From Anadara kagoshimensis (Eukaryota; Mollusca; Bivalvia; Arcoida; Arcidae), in NCBI GenBank assembly GCA_021292105.1, contig CM037861.1, forward strand, positions 26,529,110 to 26,593,109: a stretch of DNA of 64,000 nucleotides, in the 5' to 3' direction. Both the position numbers and the translations under genes were made by a program. Positions 1 through 11,339 of the stretch are shown here, in pieces. The notes beneath the pieces are model-generated. The model made no database searches and was not told the origin of the DNA. It was given only the letters and a program-made list of their open reading frames with translations. Every line of letters starts with the position of its first letter. Positions within the stretch are counted from its first letter, which is position 1.

Positions 1-349
1 TATTGAACAATGGTTGTCAAAAATTAAATTAAATATGGTAACCAACCATTATTTTTGCATATTTTTGTTTGCATGTTCATATAGAACTAAAATCATCGGA
101 AAAAGCTTGTTTTGAGTGGTGGTTCTATTTCACAGCATATGCCTTTAAATCATTCTATATTTCTCACTATACATTCCCTATTTTATCATCATAGTTAGTT
201 TAAACTTTTGCTTACCCTACAGCTTTACAGTATGGAACATGATGTAATGATGTAAAAATACTATTGTGCAAATAATGCTTAGAATTAACACAAACTGCAC
301 GTTTTGTATAGCTGTTAATTATGATTAATTATAAAACTCTCCGAACATT

Positions 350-600
350 TGGAGAGGCCGCTATGACATTAATCTTCAAACCCAGGGTCTTACACCGCTG
401 TGAGTTCGATTCCCGCTCAGACGACATGTGGGAAAGTGAATTTTCCTTGCCGTTGGCCTTTACTGATTAACCTGGTATCAGTATAATGGACTGGGGGAGT
501 GGTACGCTTGTCTGTGGCGTACTGACTCAGTGAGCACGTTAAAGTCGCCCTGAGTGCGCGCTAGTACAAGGCAGACCATACAACACACTCGCACTTCACA
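350..600 (+). mobile_element. Possible tRNA-derived SINE of a second type
   Basis: A box-B-like motif (GAGTTCGATTCCC) at about 402-414 follows a degenerate head, and a GC-richer body of about 200 bp follows, unlike the AT-rich surroundings. No clear box A and no target duplication were found. Confidence 0.35.
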
Positions 601-844
601 TACATATACAAAATTGTTTATAGATTAATCTATAGAGATAAATAAAATAGTTCTCGTCGCGAATAGCTGAAAAAAACTGCTAATGCGACGTTAAGCAACA
701 TTCAACCAACCAACCGACCAATCTCCAAACATTTTGAACCATCAGTTGTATCATTGTTCATAACTCTAGACGGTTGCTGGACAACTTGTAACCAAGACAA
801 CTCGTACCCAAATCGAGACAACTCGTATCCAAGAAAACAATTTA

Positions 845-1170
845 AAAAATTAACGTCCGTGGTCCGGGTTGTCCAGCAATCCAGTTTACTTGTACGGGAG
901 ATATTACAGCAAATGCATGGTCCGTCCAAGTTGTCCAGCAATCCAGTTTACTTGTATGGAAGATATTACAGCAAATGCATGGTCCGTCCGAGTTGTCCAG
1001 CAATCCAGTTTACTTGTATGGAAGATATTACAGCAAATGCATGGTCCGTCCGAGTTGTCCAGCAATCCAGTTTACTTGTATGGAAGATATTAGCAGCAAG
1101 TGCATGGTCCGTCCAAGTTGTCCAGCAATCCAGTTTACTTGTACGGGAGATATTAGCAGCAGGTGCATGT
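845..1170 (+). repeat. Tandem array, 62 bp unit, about 5 copies
   Basis: The motif GTCCAGCAATCCAGTTT recurs at 871, 933, 995, 1057 and 1120. The last spacing is 63. The unit length is not a multiple of three, so the overlapping open frames here are by-products. Confidence 0.92.
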
Positions 1171-1200
1171 TCTTGATTAATTAATAAATTTCATCCAATC

Positions 1201-1962
1201 AATTATAGATTAATGCCAGTTAATAGTCTTCGAGATAGCTTTTTATTAGGATTGTTAAAAATGTTCCTATTTTCTCGATCGTTTTCTTTAGGCACGAGAG
1301 ATTTATTATGTAATTAAAAATTACTTTCGAAAAAATGTTTTCTAGCTATACCTAATAAGTTTGAACAAATAAAAATTAATTTAAAGATGATAAATATCTA
1401 AGCTTATGGTTTTTAAAATTCTGTTAATTTTCCTTATAAATTTACTTTCTTTGGGACGAGTTGTCTCGGGTTGGGTACGAGTTGTCTTGATGTAGAAACG
1501 CACTTGTGCGATTGCCTTCGTATAGGTAAGAGTTGACCAAGGTACGAGTCGTTTTAATACCCGCTAGACGCCACTTCGCATTGCAAGTTGAGCAGAATTG
1601 TAACAATTATAACTGCTTTGAAGCTTTTTTTATGTAAAGTAGGAACCGAATGCAAACAATGGTTGCGTAGGACCAAGTGAAAATCAGATGAGGTGAAAAA
1701 ATCATTAATTTAATTTTTTAAACAAAATAGAAAATTTGAGGACTGGTAAACAGTTTAAAAACTACATTGTGTTGTTACTCTGAACAGCTTTACCTTTTTT
1801 ACACTGTAAGATAAATGGAAAAAGAAGGTTCTCAGTGATAAATGTTTGCTGGTCATTAAAGTTGTCTACAATTATATTAAGAGCACTATTGATGAGGAAT
1901 TTAATTTCGAAATGGTCGTCTAGTGCTACAAAATTAAAACACAATTAAAACAGGTATACGGT
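1201..1962. other. AT-rich unassigned sequence
   Basis: No gene, tandem array or recognisable element seen. Short echoes of the GACGAGTTGTC wording flanking the 62 bp array occur near 1455-1550. Confidence 0.5.
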
Positions 1963-1963
1963 A

Positions 1964-2168
1964 CAGACCTGTCGAAAGTTTGACACTAAATTAAATAGAT
2001 AGGTGCCGAATCAGTTGCTATGCTCGCACCTCGTTAGCTATATTTCGATAGCGCGCAGCTGCTATCTATCTTCGGCCACTCGGCAAGCTGCCGTTTTATA
2101 TCTCGACTATGTGGGAACCAAGCTTGACTCTTTTCCATGATGTCGGTGTTAAACTTTCGACAGAATTG
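1964..2168. mobile_element. Family A inverted-repeat element, copy 1 (205 bp)
   Basis: Begins CAGACCTGTCGAAAGTTT and ends with the inverted counterpart. TA lies on both sides (1962-1963, 2169-2170). The flanks extend the symmetry (TACGG / CCGTA). No coding capacity. The TA duplication suggests mobilisation by a Tc1/mariner-type transposase. Confidence 0.85.
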
Positions 2169-2184
2169 TACCGTATGTAATATA

Positions 2185-2362
2185 TAGTCAAATCTGTCTA
2201 TAAAGGCCACCAAATGGAACCAGTTAAATGGCCTTTATGGGCAGGTGCTCGTTACATACATGTTTAAATAATATGATCAAAGAACAATCGGGATAAAATT
2301 ATATTGACCTTTATAAGCAGGTGACCCTTACATAGAGGTGGTCTTTAAGGCAGGTTGGGCTG
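2185..2362. mobile_element. Family B inverted-repeat element, copy 1
   Basis: Ends resemble CAGTCAAACCTGTCTATA and its inverse GGCAGGTT-GACTG, with TA on both sides. The body has imperfect dyad symmetry (GGCCTTTATGGGCAGGT). Non-coding. Confidence 0.8.
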
Positions 2363-2696
2363 TATTAAGAAACAGGCCGATAAAGAACAGACTAAAGTAT
2401 ATAAATTGCACATGCATATAAAAAATAACCTAGTTTAACAACCTATACTGATTTTGAATGACATAGAAAAAAAAATCACATGACACATAGTCACAAAATA
2501 TTTTAGAACACATTATAATTTTTGACACGTGTCCAAAACAAACCCAAAATATTTTTGTACATATGGAATGTTGTATTTATGGAATGACACCGCGAACGTT
2601 TAACCTGATTGCCATGCTTAAAATTTTCCACACTAGAGGATGATCATACAGCAATATTGTTGAATTGTCGTCAGCTTCATCAGAGGAGTTAAGATA

Positions 2697-3467
2697 CAGA
2701 CCTGTCGAAAGTTTAACACTAAGCTAACGAATAATACCAAATTTCAACTGCCTACTGTATTTCCATAAATTCAGTGCGCATGGAAAATGCAAGAATAAAG
2801 TCGTATTTTCCAACAAACTCACAAAAAATTTGTCAAAACTTAATACAAAATATACTGACCTAATAGGGGAAAATATTTTTCATTCATGAAAAAGTGAACT
2901 TAATTCTGTACATAGAGCAATTTTTTAACTTTTTAACAAAACAACAAATATGACTTTCTCAAAATTATCCCTTCTGGGCCTTCTTACTTGGAACAACTAT
3001 AAACGTTATATCATAATTGGAATATCCATGATGATCACACCTGGAAAAAACCCGAGCAACAATGACCTACCTGACCCTAAATGCCCTGATGTAACTTTGA
3101 ATAAGGCCCAATTGGTGTATAAACTTGATCAAATTTCCAAAATTTTCGCAAAATTTCTCTATGTACAGGAGAGCTGAACAATAATGTTTTTAATTAAAAA
3201 TATAATTTAGTTAGACCAGTGTTTTTTAAATGCATTTTATTGATAGTTTAATGGAAACATTTTCAATTAAAAGAAATAAAGAATAAAAACCTTGTGCACT
3301 GAATTTATGGAAACACGGTAGTAGCTAATATGAAAAGTAAGTGGTAGAAAAGCTGTCAAGAGATAGATAGCAGCTGCCAAATATCTGCCGAAGTAACGAT
3401 ATTCCGAGATGAGCTGTCGATTCGGCAAAAAAAAAACTAGCTTAGTGCTAAACTTTCGACAGGTCTG
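2697..3467. mobile_element. Family A element, copy 2, long form (771 bp)
   Basis: Intact inverted ends with TA at 2695-2696 and 3468-3469. Its interior shares several hundred bases with copy 3. A 75-codon frame at 2950-3177 lies inside. It matches no transposase I know, so I do not call it a gene. Confidence 0.85.
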
Positions 3468-3559
3468 TACTGTACTTACTACAAAATCCATTATTGTTCA
3501 TGGATATGGTACATGGTCTACGTCAAATTGTATAATCCAATTTATATCGGAATCAACTA

Positions 3560-3724
3560 CAGTACAACCTGCCTTAAAGGCCACCTCTATATATGGGTCA
3601 CCAGTAGAATTATATCCCGACTGTTCTTGGTTCATGCTATTTGAACCTGTATATAAAGGTCACCTGTCTATTAAGGCCACTTTTACTGGTTCCCTTGAGT
3701 GGACTTTATAGACAGGATTGACTG
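3560..3724. mobile_element. Family B element, copy 2
   Basis: Inverted orientation relative to copy 1, with TA at 3558-3559 and 3725-3726. As at copy 1, it sits shortly after a family A copy. Confidence 0.8.
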
Positions 3725-4243
3725 TATACTCTAATTTTCCTGACGGTTTTCCATTTACAGAAATAATATTTACATTTTGTCTGTTTTCTGTTTTCTAACC
3801 AAGGTTTCAGAGCAATTGCGTTCATATCGGCTATGAACTGCAAGATCTACCTTGGTGACGTCACGGGAATTCCATTCACAACAATCTGCGTATGAATACA
3901 CAATATGAAATACACAAAACCGGAACTATATTGACATAAAAATAAAGTTTGTTTACATCCCGTGATATCGAATTACTCATTGTGATTATTTATTACCGAA
4001 ATAATTGTATTTAATAAAAAATTGAACAATTTAGTAAAAATTTTGTATGCAATTTGTTGTTTTTTCCACGCACTATTTTGTCCTAGAATTTCTGGCGCCA
4101 AACTGCACAGCTGATCAGTTGGATCTGCTGTTCCATCAGCTGTTCCGTTAATCGAAAATCGTTGTTGACAAAGCGCGGAATTAAAATTTTCTAAAATGAT
4201 TTTGAACCAAGAAAAGAAAAGAAAGCAGTTTTAAACGTAAATA

Positions 4244-4398
4244 TAACAATTGAACTGTTTAGAAATGCGGTTCATAGTCAATATGAACGCAATTGATATG
4301 CAAGGCAAACTAATCATAACGCGCGTTATTCAGTTTGCTTGCATATCAATTGCGTTCATATCGAATATGAAACGCATTTCTAAACAGTTCAATTGTTA
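4244..4398. repeat. Foldback hairpin, arms about 68 bp, loop about 20 bp
   Basis: Arm 4244-4311 pairs with 4332-4398 in near-perfect inversion (TAACAATTGAACTGTTTAGA / its inverse). A partial inverted echo of one arm is at about 3805-3840. Related hairpin sequence is at 21168-21292. Confidence 0.88.
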
Positions 4399-4415
4399 AG
4401 TATATACAGTATGTG

Positions 4416-5053
4416 CTGACATGTCTAAAGTTTAACATTAAGCTGCCGAGCAGCCGATATCGTATATTGATATATTTCCACATATTCAGTGCACATGGAA
4501 AATGCAAGAATAAAGTCGTATTTTCCAACAAACTCACAAAAAATTGTCAAAACTTAATACAAAATATACTGACCTAATAGCAAAACATATTTTTCATTCA
4601 TGAAAAAGTGAACTTAATTCTGTACATAGAGTAATTTTTTAACTTTTTAGCAAAACAAATATGACTATGTCAAAATTATCCCTTCTGTACCTTCTTACTT
4701 GGAACAACTATAAACTTTATGTCATAACTGGAATATTCATGAAACCCGAACAACAATGACCTATCTGACCCTAAATGCCCTGATGTAACTTTGAATGAGG
4801 CCCAATTGGTGTATAAACTTGATCAAATTTCCAAAATTTTCGCAAAATTTCTCTATGTACAGGAGAACTAAACAATAATGTTTTTAATTAAAATTAAGTG
4901 CATTTTCAATTAATTGTATTGATAGTTTAATGAAAAACATTTTAATTAAAAGAAATAAATAATAAAAACCATGTGCACTCAATTTATGGAAATAAAGTAG
5001 TTGCCGATTCGACATCAATTTGTTAGCCAAGTGTTAAACTTTCGACAGGTCTG
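4416..5053. mobile_element. Family A element, copy 3, long form (~640 bp)
   Basis: The right end is intact, with TA at 5054-5055. The left end is diverged (CTGACATGTCTAAAG). The interior is closely related to copy 2 but shorter. Confidence 0.78.
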
Positions 5054-5300
5054 TACTGTTGTTATTTATGATGATGCCCCGAACACGTGCCAAATATTGA
5101 CATTGCGTGTGCTATTTTTGTGTTTTATACTATGAATTTATGTCAGTACACAATAACCCAGTTTACCACAGAGTACGAGTAACCTGATGACTTCGTTACG
5201 TAACCGAATGGTGAAGATTAAATCTGATTATGTCATAGACCCGATAACCACATTAGAAACAAGTACTGTTTTATCCAGTGTACTGATCTCTAAAGACTTC

Positions 5301-5530
5301 ATATCAGTTGGTAGAGTGCTCGCTCCGTAAGTCGGAGGTCCTGGGTTCGAACACCGACCGGGTCTGACTGTTCTTTCGCCAAACAATCGGCATTACGAAA
5401 TGAAAGTTACGGTTCTTTCGGATGGGAATAAAATAAACATGGTCCCGTGTGACAATAGGCATGGCACGATAAAGAACTCTGTTGTATAATGCCATAAGCG
5501 CAACGCACAGGCAAATTTCTCTCACAAGTA
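5301..5530 (+). mobile_element. tRNA-headed SINE, copy 1 (lacks 5' tip and 3' tail)
   Basis: Box A-like GTTGGTAGAGTGC and box B-like GGGTTCGAACACC, followed by the family body. The conserved tail GGGACGTTAAACACC is absent. Confidence 0.85.
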
Positions 5531-5669
5531 ACTGGCTACTTTGAGAAGAAAAGATAGTTACTATAGTAACCAGTTACTTGTGACAGAAAAGTAAGCTGAG
5601 AAATTTGAAAATTAACTAGCAACTACCTGTCTTGCAATTTGTCCATCCTTCACAAAACAACTACATTTG

Positions 5670-6290
5670 AGTTGCAATTTGGTGGCCGCTATTGGCCATC
5701 GTAGAGTAATCCGAAGATCGTGAAACAAAAACGGATAAAAAGGACACAGAAGAATTCGTACCAGATTTTTAAAACTGTTTATATAACACAGTTATCACCT
5801 TTTGTTACTACAGATGTCAACTCAGGTCAATGGATAAGTACATTTAGCAATTTGGCGGTCGCTATCGGCCATCGTAGAGTAATCCGGAGATCATGCCAAA
5901 GGACAGGGAAGTACCAGGTTTTACCTGCTTGTATAACACTGTTATCACCTTTTGTTACTATAGATGTCAACTCAGGTCAATGGATAAGTACATTTAGCAA
6001 TTTGGCGGTCGCTATCGGCCATCGTAGAGTAATCCGGAGATCATGCCAAAGGACAGGGAAGTACCAGGTTTTACCTGCTTGTATAACTCTGTTATCACCT
6101 TTTGTTACAACAGATGTCAACTCAGGTCAATGGATAAGTACATTTGGCGGTCGCTATCGGCCATCGTAGAGTAATCCGGAGATCGTGCCAAAGGACAGGG
6201 AAGAACTCGTACCAGGTTTTACCTGCTTGTATAACTCTGTTATCACCTTTTGTTACTACAGATGTCAACTCAGGTCAGTTGATAAGTTCA
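5670..6290 (+). repeat. Tandem array, 150 bp unit, about 4 copies
   Basis: GTTATCACCTTTTGTTAC recurs at 5791, 5941, 6091 and 6239. Because 150 is a multiple of three, a 149-codon frame runs through it (5720-6169). I treat that frame as a by-product. Confidence 0.9.
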
Positions 6291-6564
6291 TGTGTGAAAT
6301 TGTATACAATGTATACTGATTGGTCAGGGCTACAAAAATAAACACAAGGTCAAGATATATATTTTATCTTACTGTGAGAATATGGTGGTTTTCATAAAAC
6401 TAAAAAATAGTTTCTAGTAATACACTAAGCATGGGGGACGGCCGTGCAAAATAGTTTGTGGAATAGATAACCATGATGGTCAATATCGGTTGTCAAGTTT
6501 CATTTTATGTGGAAGAGAAGGTGGGGTTTCTATTGTCAGTTTTCATCTCCAACGTTATTATATC

Positions 6565-6770
6565 CCTGCACACTAGTTTTAGGGGGTATATAGGTCTGTC
6601 TGTCTGTCTGTCCGTGTTAAATCATGTCCGGGCCATATCTCATAACTGCTTTGCCCGACTGTCATAAACTTGACATGAATAATTTCCATGGTCCAAAGGT
6701 GTGTCATGATTTTGAACCAATGCCATATTGGAAAGGTAAAGATCGCAGGAACACATTTAATGTTGGCGAA
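6565..6770 (+). mobile_element. Family F dispersed repeat, copy 1
   Basis: Starts at the GGGGGTATATAGG end and (TGTC)n, and continues with GGGCCATATCTCATAA and ...AATGTTGG. Two further copies are at 29175-29395 and 58690-58945 (minus). Non-coding. Confidence 0.75.
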
Positions 6771-6822
6771 CAAACCGAGGAATTTGTGCAACAGTGTTAG
6801 AAAGCAGGAAGATGTTAAAGTA
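6763..6822 (-). repeat. Inverted single copy of part of the 166 bp satellite unit
   Basis: This segment, read on the minus strand, matches the TTCCTGCTTTCTAAAATTGT...GGTTTGTTTGC part of the array at 7590-8290 with a few differences. It adjoins the 3' end of family F copy 1. Confidence 0.75.
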
Positions 6823-7363
6823 AATATTATCACTACAATTTACATGAGTCGATTGCTAGCTGTCTTATTTAAATGTTGAAGACTAAATGATATTGATTAT
6901 TACTATAACCACGTTTTCCAGAGATGTGGCCACATTTTACAAAATTTACATTTAATATTTGACTCTTTAGAGACAGTTCTAGCTCTCACTATTTTAGAAA
7001 GTTTAGGATATTTCTTACTTTTCGCATTGTCACATTTTTGTGTGAAGAAGCTTAGTTATGTTGTGAGTTGAGTGCTTTGTAAATTATTTAGTTATGTTTA
7101 TCTTTTTTCTGTTTAATGACAACGATTGCATAATAGGTTATTGCTTATATAAGACAAGGGTAAGAACAGTCCCACATTTTGCTCTTTATCGATTTTTTTT
7201 AGTAATGCTAGGTTACATGCCTGAAACATTTACAGTTGAAGGGTAACTGTGTGGATTTTTTTATCTCTTCCTTTTATTAAAGTACAATAATCTACAATGG
7301 TTTTAGTACTCCACTTTTAAATAACCCAGTTAGTTATCAACTCGTATAAATGCTTTACAGTAT
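6823..7363. other. AT-rich unassigned sequence
   Basis: I see no gene or repeat. Confidence 0.5.
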
Positions 7364-7364
7364 A

Positions 7365-7570
7365 TGCCTGTCGAAAGTTTAACGCTGCTCTAATAAATTT
7401 GAACTGAACTCGGCTGCAAAGTGGTCAAGATTTAGATTCCAAGTTGCTGAAAACCTACCGGGAAACATAGCCTACGAGAAGTTGCAGAAAAAATATAGCT
7501 TATGGAGAACAAGATAAGCTTCTGATTCAATACTCTTCGTTAGCTCAGTGTTAAACTTTCGAAAGGTCTG
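7365..7570. mobile_element. Family A element, copy 4 (206 bp)
   Basis: Ends TGCCTGTCGAAAGTTT and its inverse, with TA at 7363-7364 and 7571-7572. Confidence 0.82.
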
Positions 7571-7589
7571 TACTGTAGATATTAACTTT

Positions 7590-8300
7590 AACACCTTCCT
7601 GCTTTCTAAAATTGTTACACAAATCCCTTGGTTTGTTTGCTAATGTTTAGAACACTGACATTTAATTTGAACTTGTGAAGGGAACGCCATTTCCGACTCC
7701 ACACGCTTATCATTCATAAAGCATCATGCTGATTCTAAATGACCTTGGTTTCTATAACATCTTCCTGCTTTCTAAAATTGTTACACAAATCCCTTGGTTT
7801 GTTTGCCAACGTTTAGAACACTGACATTTAATTTGAACTTGTGAAGGGAACGCCATTTCCGACTCCACACGCTTATCATTCATAAAGCATCATGCTGATT
7901 CTAAATGACCTTGGTTTCTATAACATCTTCCTGCTTTCTAATTGTTACGCAAATCCTTTGGTTTGTTTGCCAACGTTTAGAACACTGACATTTAATTTGA
8001 ACTTGTGAAGGGAACGCCATTTCCGACTCCACACGCTTATCATTCATAAAGCATCATGCTGATTCTAAATGACCTTGGTTTCTATAACATCTTCCTGCTT
8101 TCTAAAATTGTTACACAAATCCCTTGGTTTGTTTGCCAACGTTTAGAACACTGACATTTAATTTGAACTTGTGAAGGGAACGCTATTTCCGACTCCACAC
8201 GCTTATCATTCATAAAGCATCATGCTGATTCTAAATGACCTTGGTTTCTATAACATCTTCCTGCTTTCTAAAATTGTTACGCAAATCCTTTGGATTCATA
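7590..8300 (+). repeat. Satellite-like array, 166 bp unit, more than 4 copies, highly uniform
   Basis: CTTCCTGCTTTC recurs at about 7595, 7761, 7927, 8091 and 8257. The copies differ at few sites. The monomer is close to a nucleosome length. It could be compared with known ~160-170 bp bivalve satellites. Confidence 0.92.
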
Positions 8301-8439
8301 ATGTTCTACTGAATGTTTTACTTATTTTCATGTATTTAATGTCATGTTGTATAAATTATAATTGCGGGTTAATATAAGAGGTTTACTCTTGTTCCAGGAT
8401 CCTGATTTGTAAAAATTATTTCTATACGTTATTCATTAA

Positions 8440-8710
8440 TTTAAATTTATTCACTAGTTTGGAATACATTTAACATCAACCTATGAGTAGAAATCCATTT
8501 CTCACTCCACACGCTTATCATTCATAAAACATCCGTGTGCTGATTCTGAAATGTCCTTGGTTTCTATAGCATCTTCCTGCTTTATAAAATTGTTACGCAA
8601 ATCTCTTGATTTATTCACTAGTTTGGAACACATTTATAATCAACCTATGAGTAGAAATCCATTTCTCACTCCACACGCTCATCATTCATAAAACATCATG
8701 CTCTTTCATG
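8440..8710 (+). repeat. Decayed monomers of the 166 bp satellite
   Basis: TCACTAGTTTGGAA recurs at 8451 and 8615 (164 bp). CTCCACACGCTTATCATTCA and CTTCCTGCTTT segments match the uniform array. Older edge copies next to a younger homogenised core. Confidence 0.85.
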
Positions 8711-9088
8711 TCTTTTAAAAAAGCTTGTACCAGAAACCTAGTGAGAATCACTTATCATTCATCTGTACCACTGACATTGCCAAAATATTGTTAAAGGAAT
8801 AAGTTGCGCAAAAACATGGTAATGTCAAAACCATTTATCATTAACAGACGCATTTTAAATCAGTTTGTTACATCACAGGCTAGGATATGTATGATCCAAC
8901 TTGTCGAAACGCATACAGTCTATATATAAACTATAGGTTATAGAAAATATCATTGTTATGCGTGTGTTCCCACTTATGACTTTAATATTTTAATGAGCAT
9001 ATTTGAATATCAAAGATTGTGAAGTAATAAGACCAACAACTACAACACTGGATATTATAATAACGACCCAATGTTCATTTAGTGCAGA

Positions 9089-9418
9089 GACCACTGCGGT
9101 AGCTCAGTTGGTATAGTGCTCGCTCCGTAAGTGGGAGGTCGTTGGTTCGAACCCCGGCGGGGTCTGACCCAAGACTTGAAAGGGGATAATGATCTTTCGC
9201 CAAGCACTCGGCAATATGAAATGAAAGTCGCGGTTCTCTCGGATGGGAACTTAAAATAAACGTGGTCCCGTGTCACGGTAGGCTTGGCACGCTAAAAAAC
9301 CCTGCTGTATAACAAATAGGCAAAATTTCTGCACTTTCGCCTATAGCTGGTGACATCCCGATATAAGAGAAATATTCTTGACTGGGACGTTAAACACCAC
9401 TACTCAACTCAACTCAAC
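9089..9418 (+). mobile_element. tRNA-headed SINE, full length, with 14 bp target duplication
   Basis: Box A (GTAGCTCAGTTGGTATAGTG) and box B (GGTTCGAACCCC) are followed by the family body, GGGACGTTAAACACC and an (ACTCA)n tail. TCATTTAGTGCAGA is present at both 9075-9088 and 9419-9432. Confidence 0.93.
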
Positions 9419-9574
9419 TCATTTAGTGCAGAAAAGGTAGCGTTACAATTTGTTTACTAGTATCTCGAGTCATGATCCGAGTTTCATGCGATATAATGTA
9501 TTGTCACAATGTGCTTGTCTTGTGCGTTGTTCCTGTGTCTTCAAAATTTTGTTTTCGTGTGTCTTTTTCGGGAT

Positions 9575-9725
9575 CCGTTTCACGGTAGGCTTGACAAGAA
9601 AAAGAACCCTGCTGTATAATGCCATCAGCGCAACGCACAGGCAAAATTTCTGCACCTTCGCCTATAACTGGCGGCGTGTCTATATAAGATGGGACGTTAA
9701 ACACCATTACGCAACTCAACTCATT
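9575..9725 (+). mobile_element. SINE, 3' half only
   Basis: Matches the last ~150 bases of the same SINE family (CACGGTAGGCTTG... to GGGACGTTAAACACC and ACTCA). Consistent with 5' truncation. Confidence 0.82.
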
Positions 9726-9729
9726 ATTG

Positions 9730-10597
9730 TGGTACTTAAAATACATAGTACCATGATTTAATATAAACTGAACTGAAAAGAGAAACCTTTTCATTCCATA
9801 ATTATGTTTTAATTGTTGATCATTAACTTTAATTGTGAGGATTTTGATTGTCAATCTTATCCACACCAACGCTAACATTTAGGAGGGTCAATGACATCAT
9901 GATTTGACCTATAGACCTATTTCAATGACATAGTTTGGTATTTAAATCGTTTCTGATACGTGCAATCTTATGTTGTTGAATTTTTAATGTTCGTTTGGGT
10001 CATAACCTTGTGTAGTTGTATCCGAATCACAATCCAGAAGCAAAGCTGACAAGTTATAGGTTATACGCGTTAAAGAACTTGATTTCAGTAGCATATCAGG
10101 TTCATTCTAAAAGGTTTTGACACAAGCTTTTAAATTAAAACGTGGTAAGTTTCAAATATTTGTCCTAAATTAAAAATTAAAAATCCCAAAAATAGACACT
10201 GCAATATCACCTTACTCAATTATTTGTCTCCATGTAAATATACCTTGATTTTTTTAAAAAGTCACCACAGAGACTTCGATAAGGTTTTCCTTCTTGATAA
10301 CCCCGGATAACAAGTCCAATTTCTCCGTCCTGATAATCTCCGATATAACTATTTAATTTTTCTTTCCTGACAATTCACTGAACTACGATGTCCAATGTAT
10401 CAAAAACAAAAATCATATTTATAAATTAGTGTTATATATAAAGTGACTTAAAATACAACAGCTGGTATCATCTTTTATGTCTTATGCGAGTTTTATTTGT
10501 AATGTTTTCTCTTAATTTATGTAACTTGTTGTGGTTTGTCTTGGCATTATATTATTTTACTTCGTTGTGCAGAACTTGATGATCAAATAATATGATT
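9730..10597. other. Unassigned AT-rich sequence
   Basis: No gene. One solitary stretch at about 10020-10050 (CACAATCCAGAAGCAAAG) resembles the unit of the 49 bp array at 19.9-20.8 kb. Confidence 0.5.
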
Positions 10598-11063
10598 CGG
10601 CTTGCATGGCTATGGGTCGCCTAGTGTTTCAGCTTATAACACCTTCCATGGCTATGGGTTGTCTAGTCTTTTTAGTCTATGATCAATCTGATAACACCTT
10701 GCATGACTATGGGTAGTCTAGTCTTTTTTGGTCTTTGATTCACCTTAGAGCACCTTGCATGGTTATGTGTAGTCTTGTGTATTAGGTCTATGATTCAGCT
10801 TATAACACCTTGTACGGCTATGGGTCGTCTAGTGTTTTATGTTTATTACTCCGCTTAGAACACCTTGCGTGAATATGGGTCGCCTAGTGTTTTTGGTCTA
10901 TGATTCAGCTTAAAACACCTTGCATGGCTATGGGTAGTCTAGTGTTTTTTGTCTATGATTCTGCTTATAACACCTTGCGTGAATATGGGTCGCCTAGTGC
11001 TTTTGGTATAAGATTCAGCTTATAACATCTTGCGTGAATATGGGTCGCCTAGTGCTTTGTAGG
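10598..11063 (+). repeat. Tandem array, ~55 bp unit, 8-9 copies, diverged
   Basis: Units begin TTGCATGGCTATGGGT and contain CTAGTGTTTT and TTATAACACC. Spacing is 54-56 bp, with a shorter first unit. Confidence 0.9.
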
Positions 11064-11339
11064 CATCCGTCGAAATGAAGATGCCGTAGCTATGTACTAA
11101 TTTAGTCGAACAACAGCTCCAAACAAACTGGAGATATTTAGCTACTTATTTGACATTATTATCAAAGGGTTTGATCCACTAAACACTATTCAGTACCTTC
11201 AATAAACATTGGTTATTTATATTTCATTGCATTGTGGAGCAGTGAGAAAAAATTGCCCCCCCCCCCCCCCCCCATAAAATTATTTTCATGCCTGAATCTA
11301 CGATATAGTCGTTTCCAAAATATTTTTCAGTATACATTG

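Noticed and set aside
754-1184. Overlapping open frames rich in VVQQSSLL and PSCPAIQF phrases
   Set aside because: They are the 62 bp array read in three frames; the unit is not a codon multiple and there is no conserved domain.
2950-3177. 75-codon frame inside the long family A element as a transposase fragment
   Set aside because: No DDE/D or helix-turn-helix pattern, and it is not kept in the sister copy as far as I can see.
5720-6341. 149- and 65-codon frames across 5.7-6.3 kb
   Set aside because: They arise from the 150 bp tandem unit, which is a multiple of three.
9096-9165. Functional tRNA gene
   Set aside because: Boxes A and B are present, but the sequence runs into the SINE body and no acceptor stem closes.
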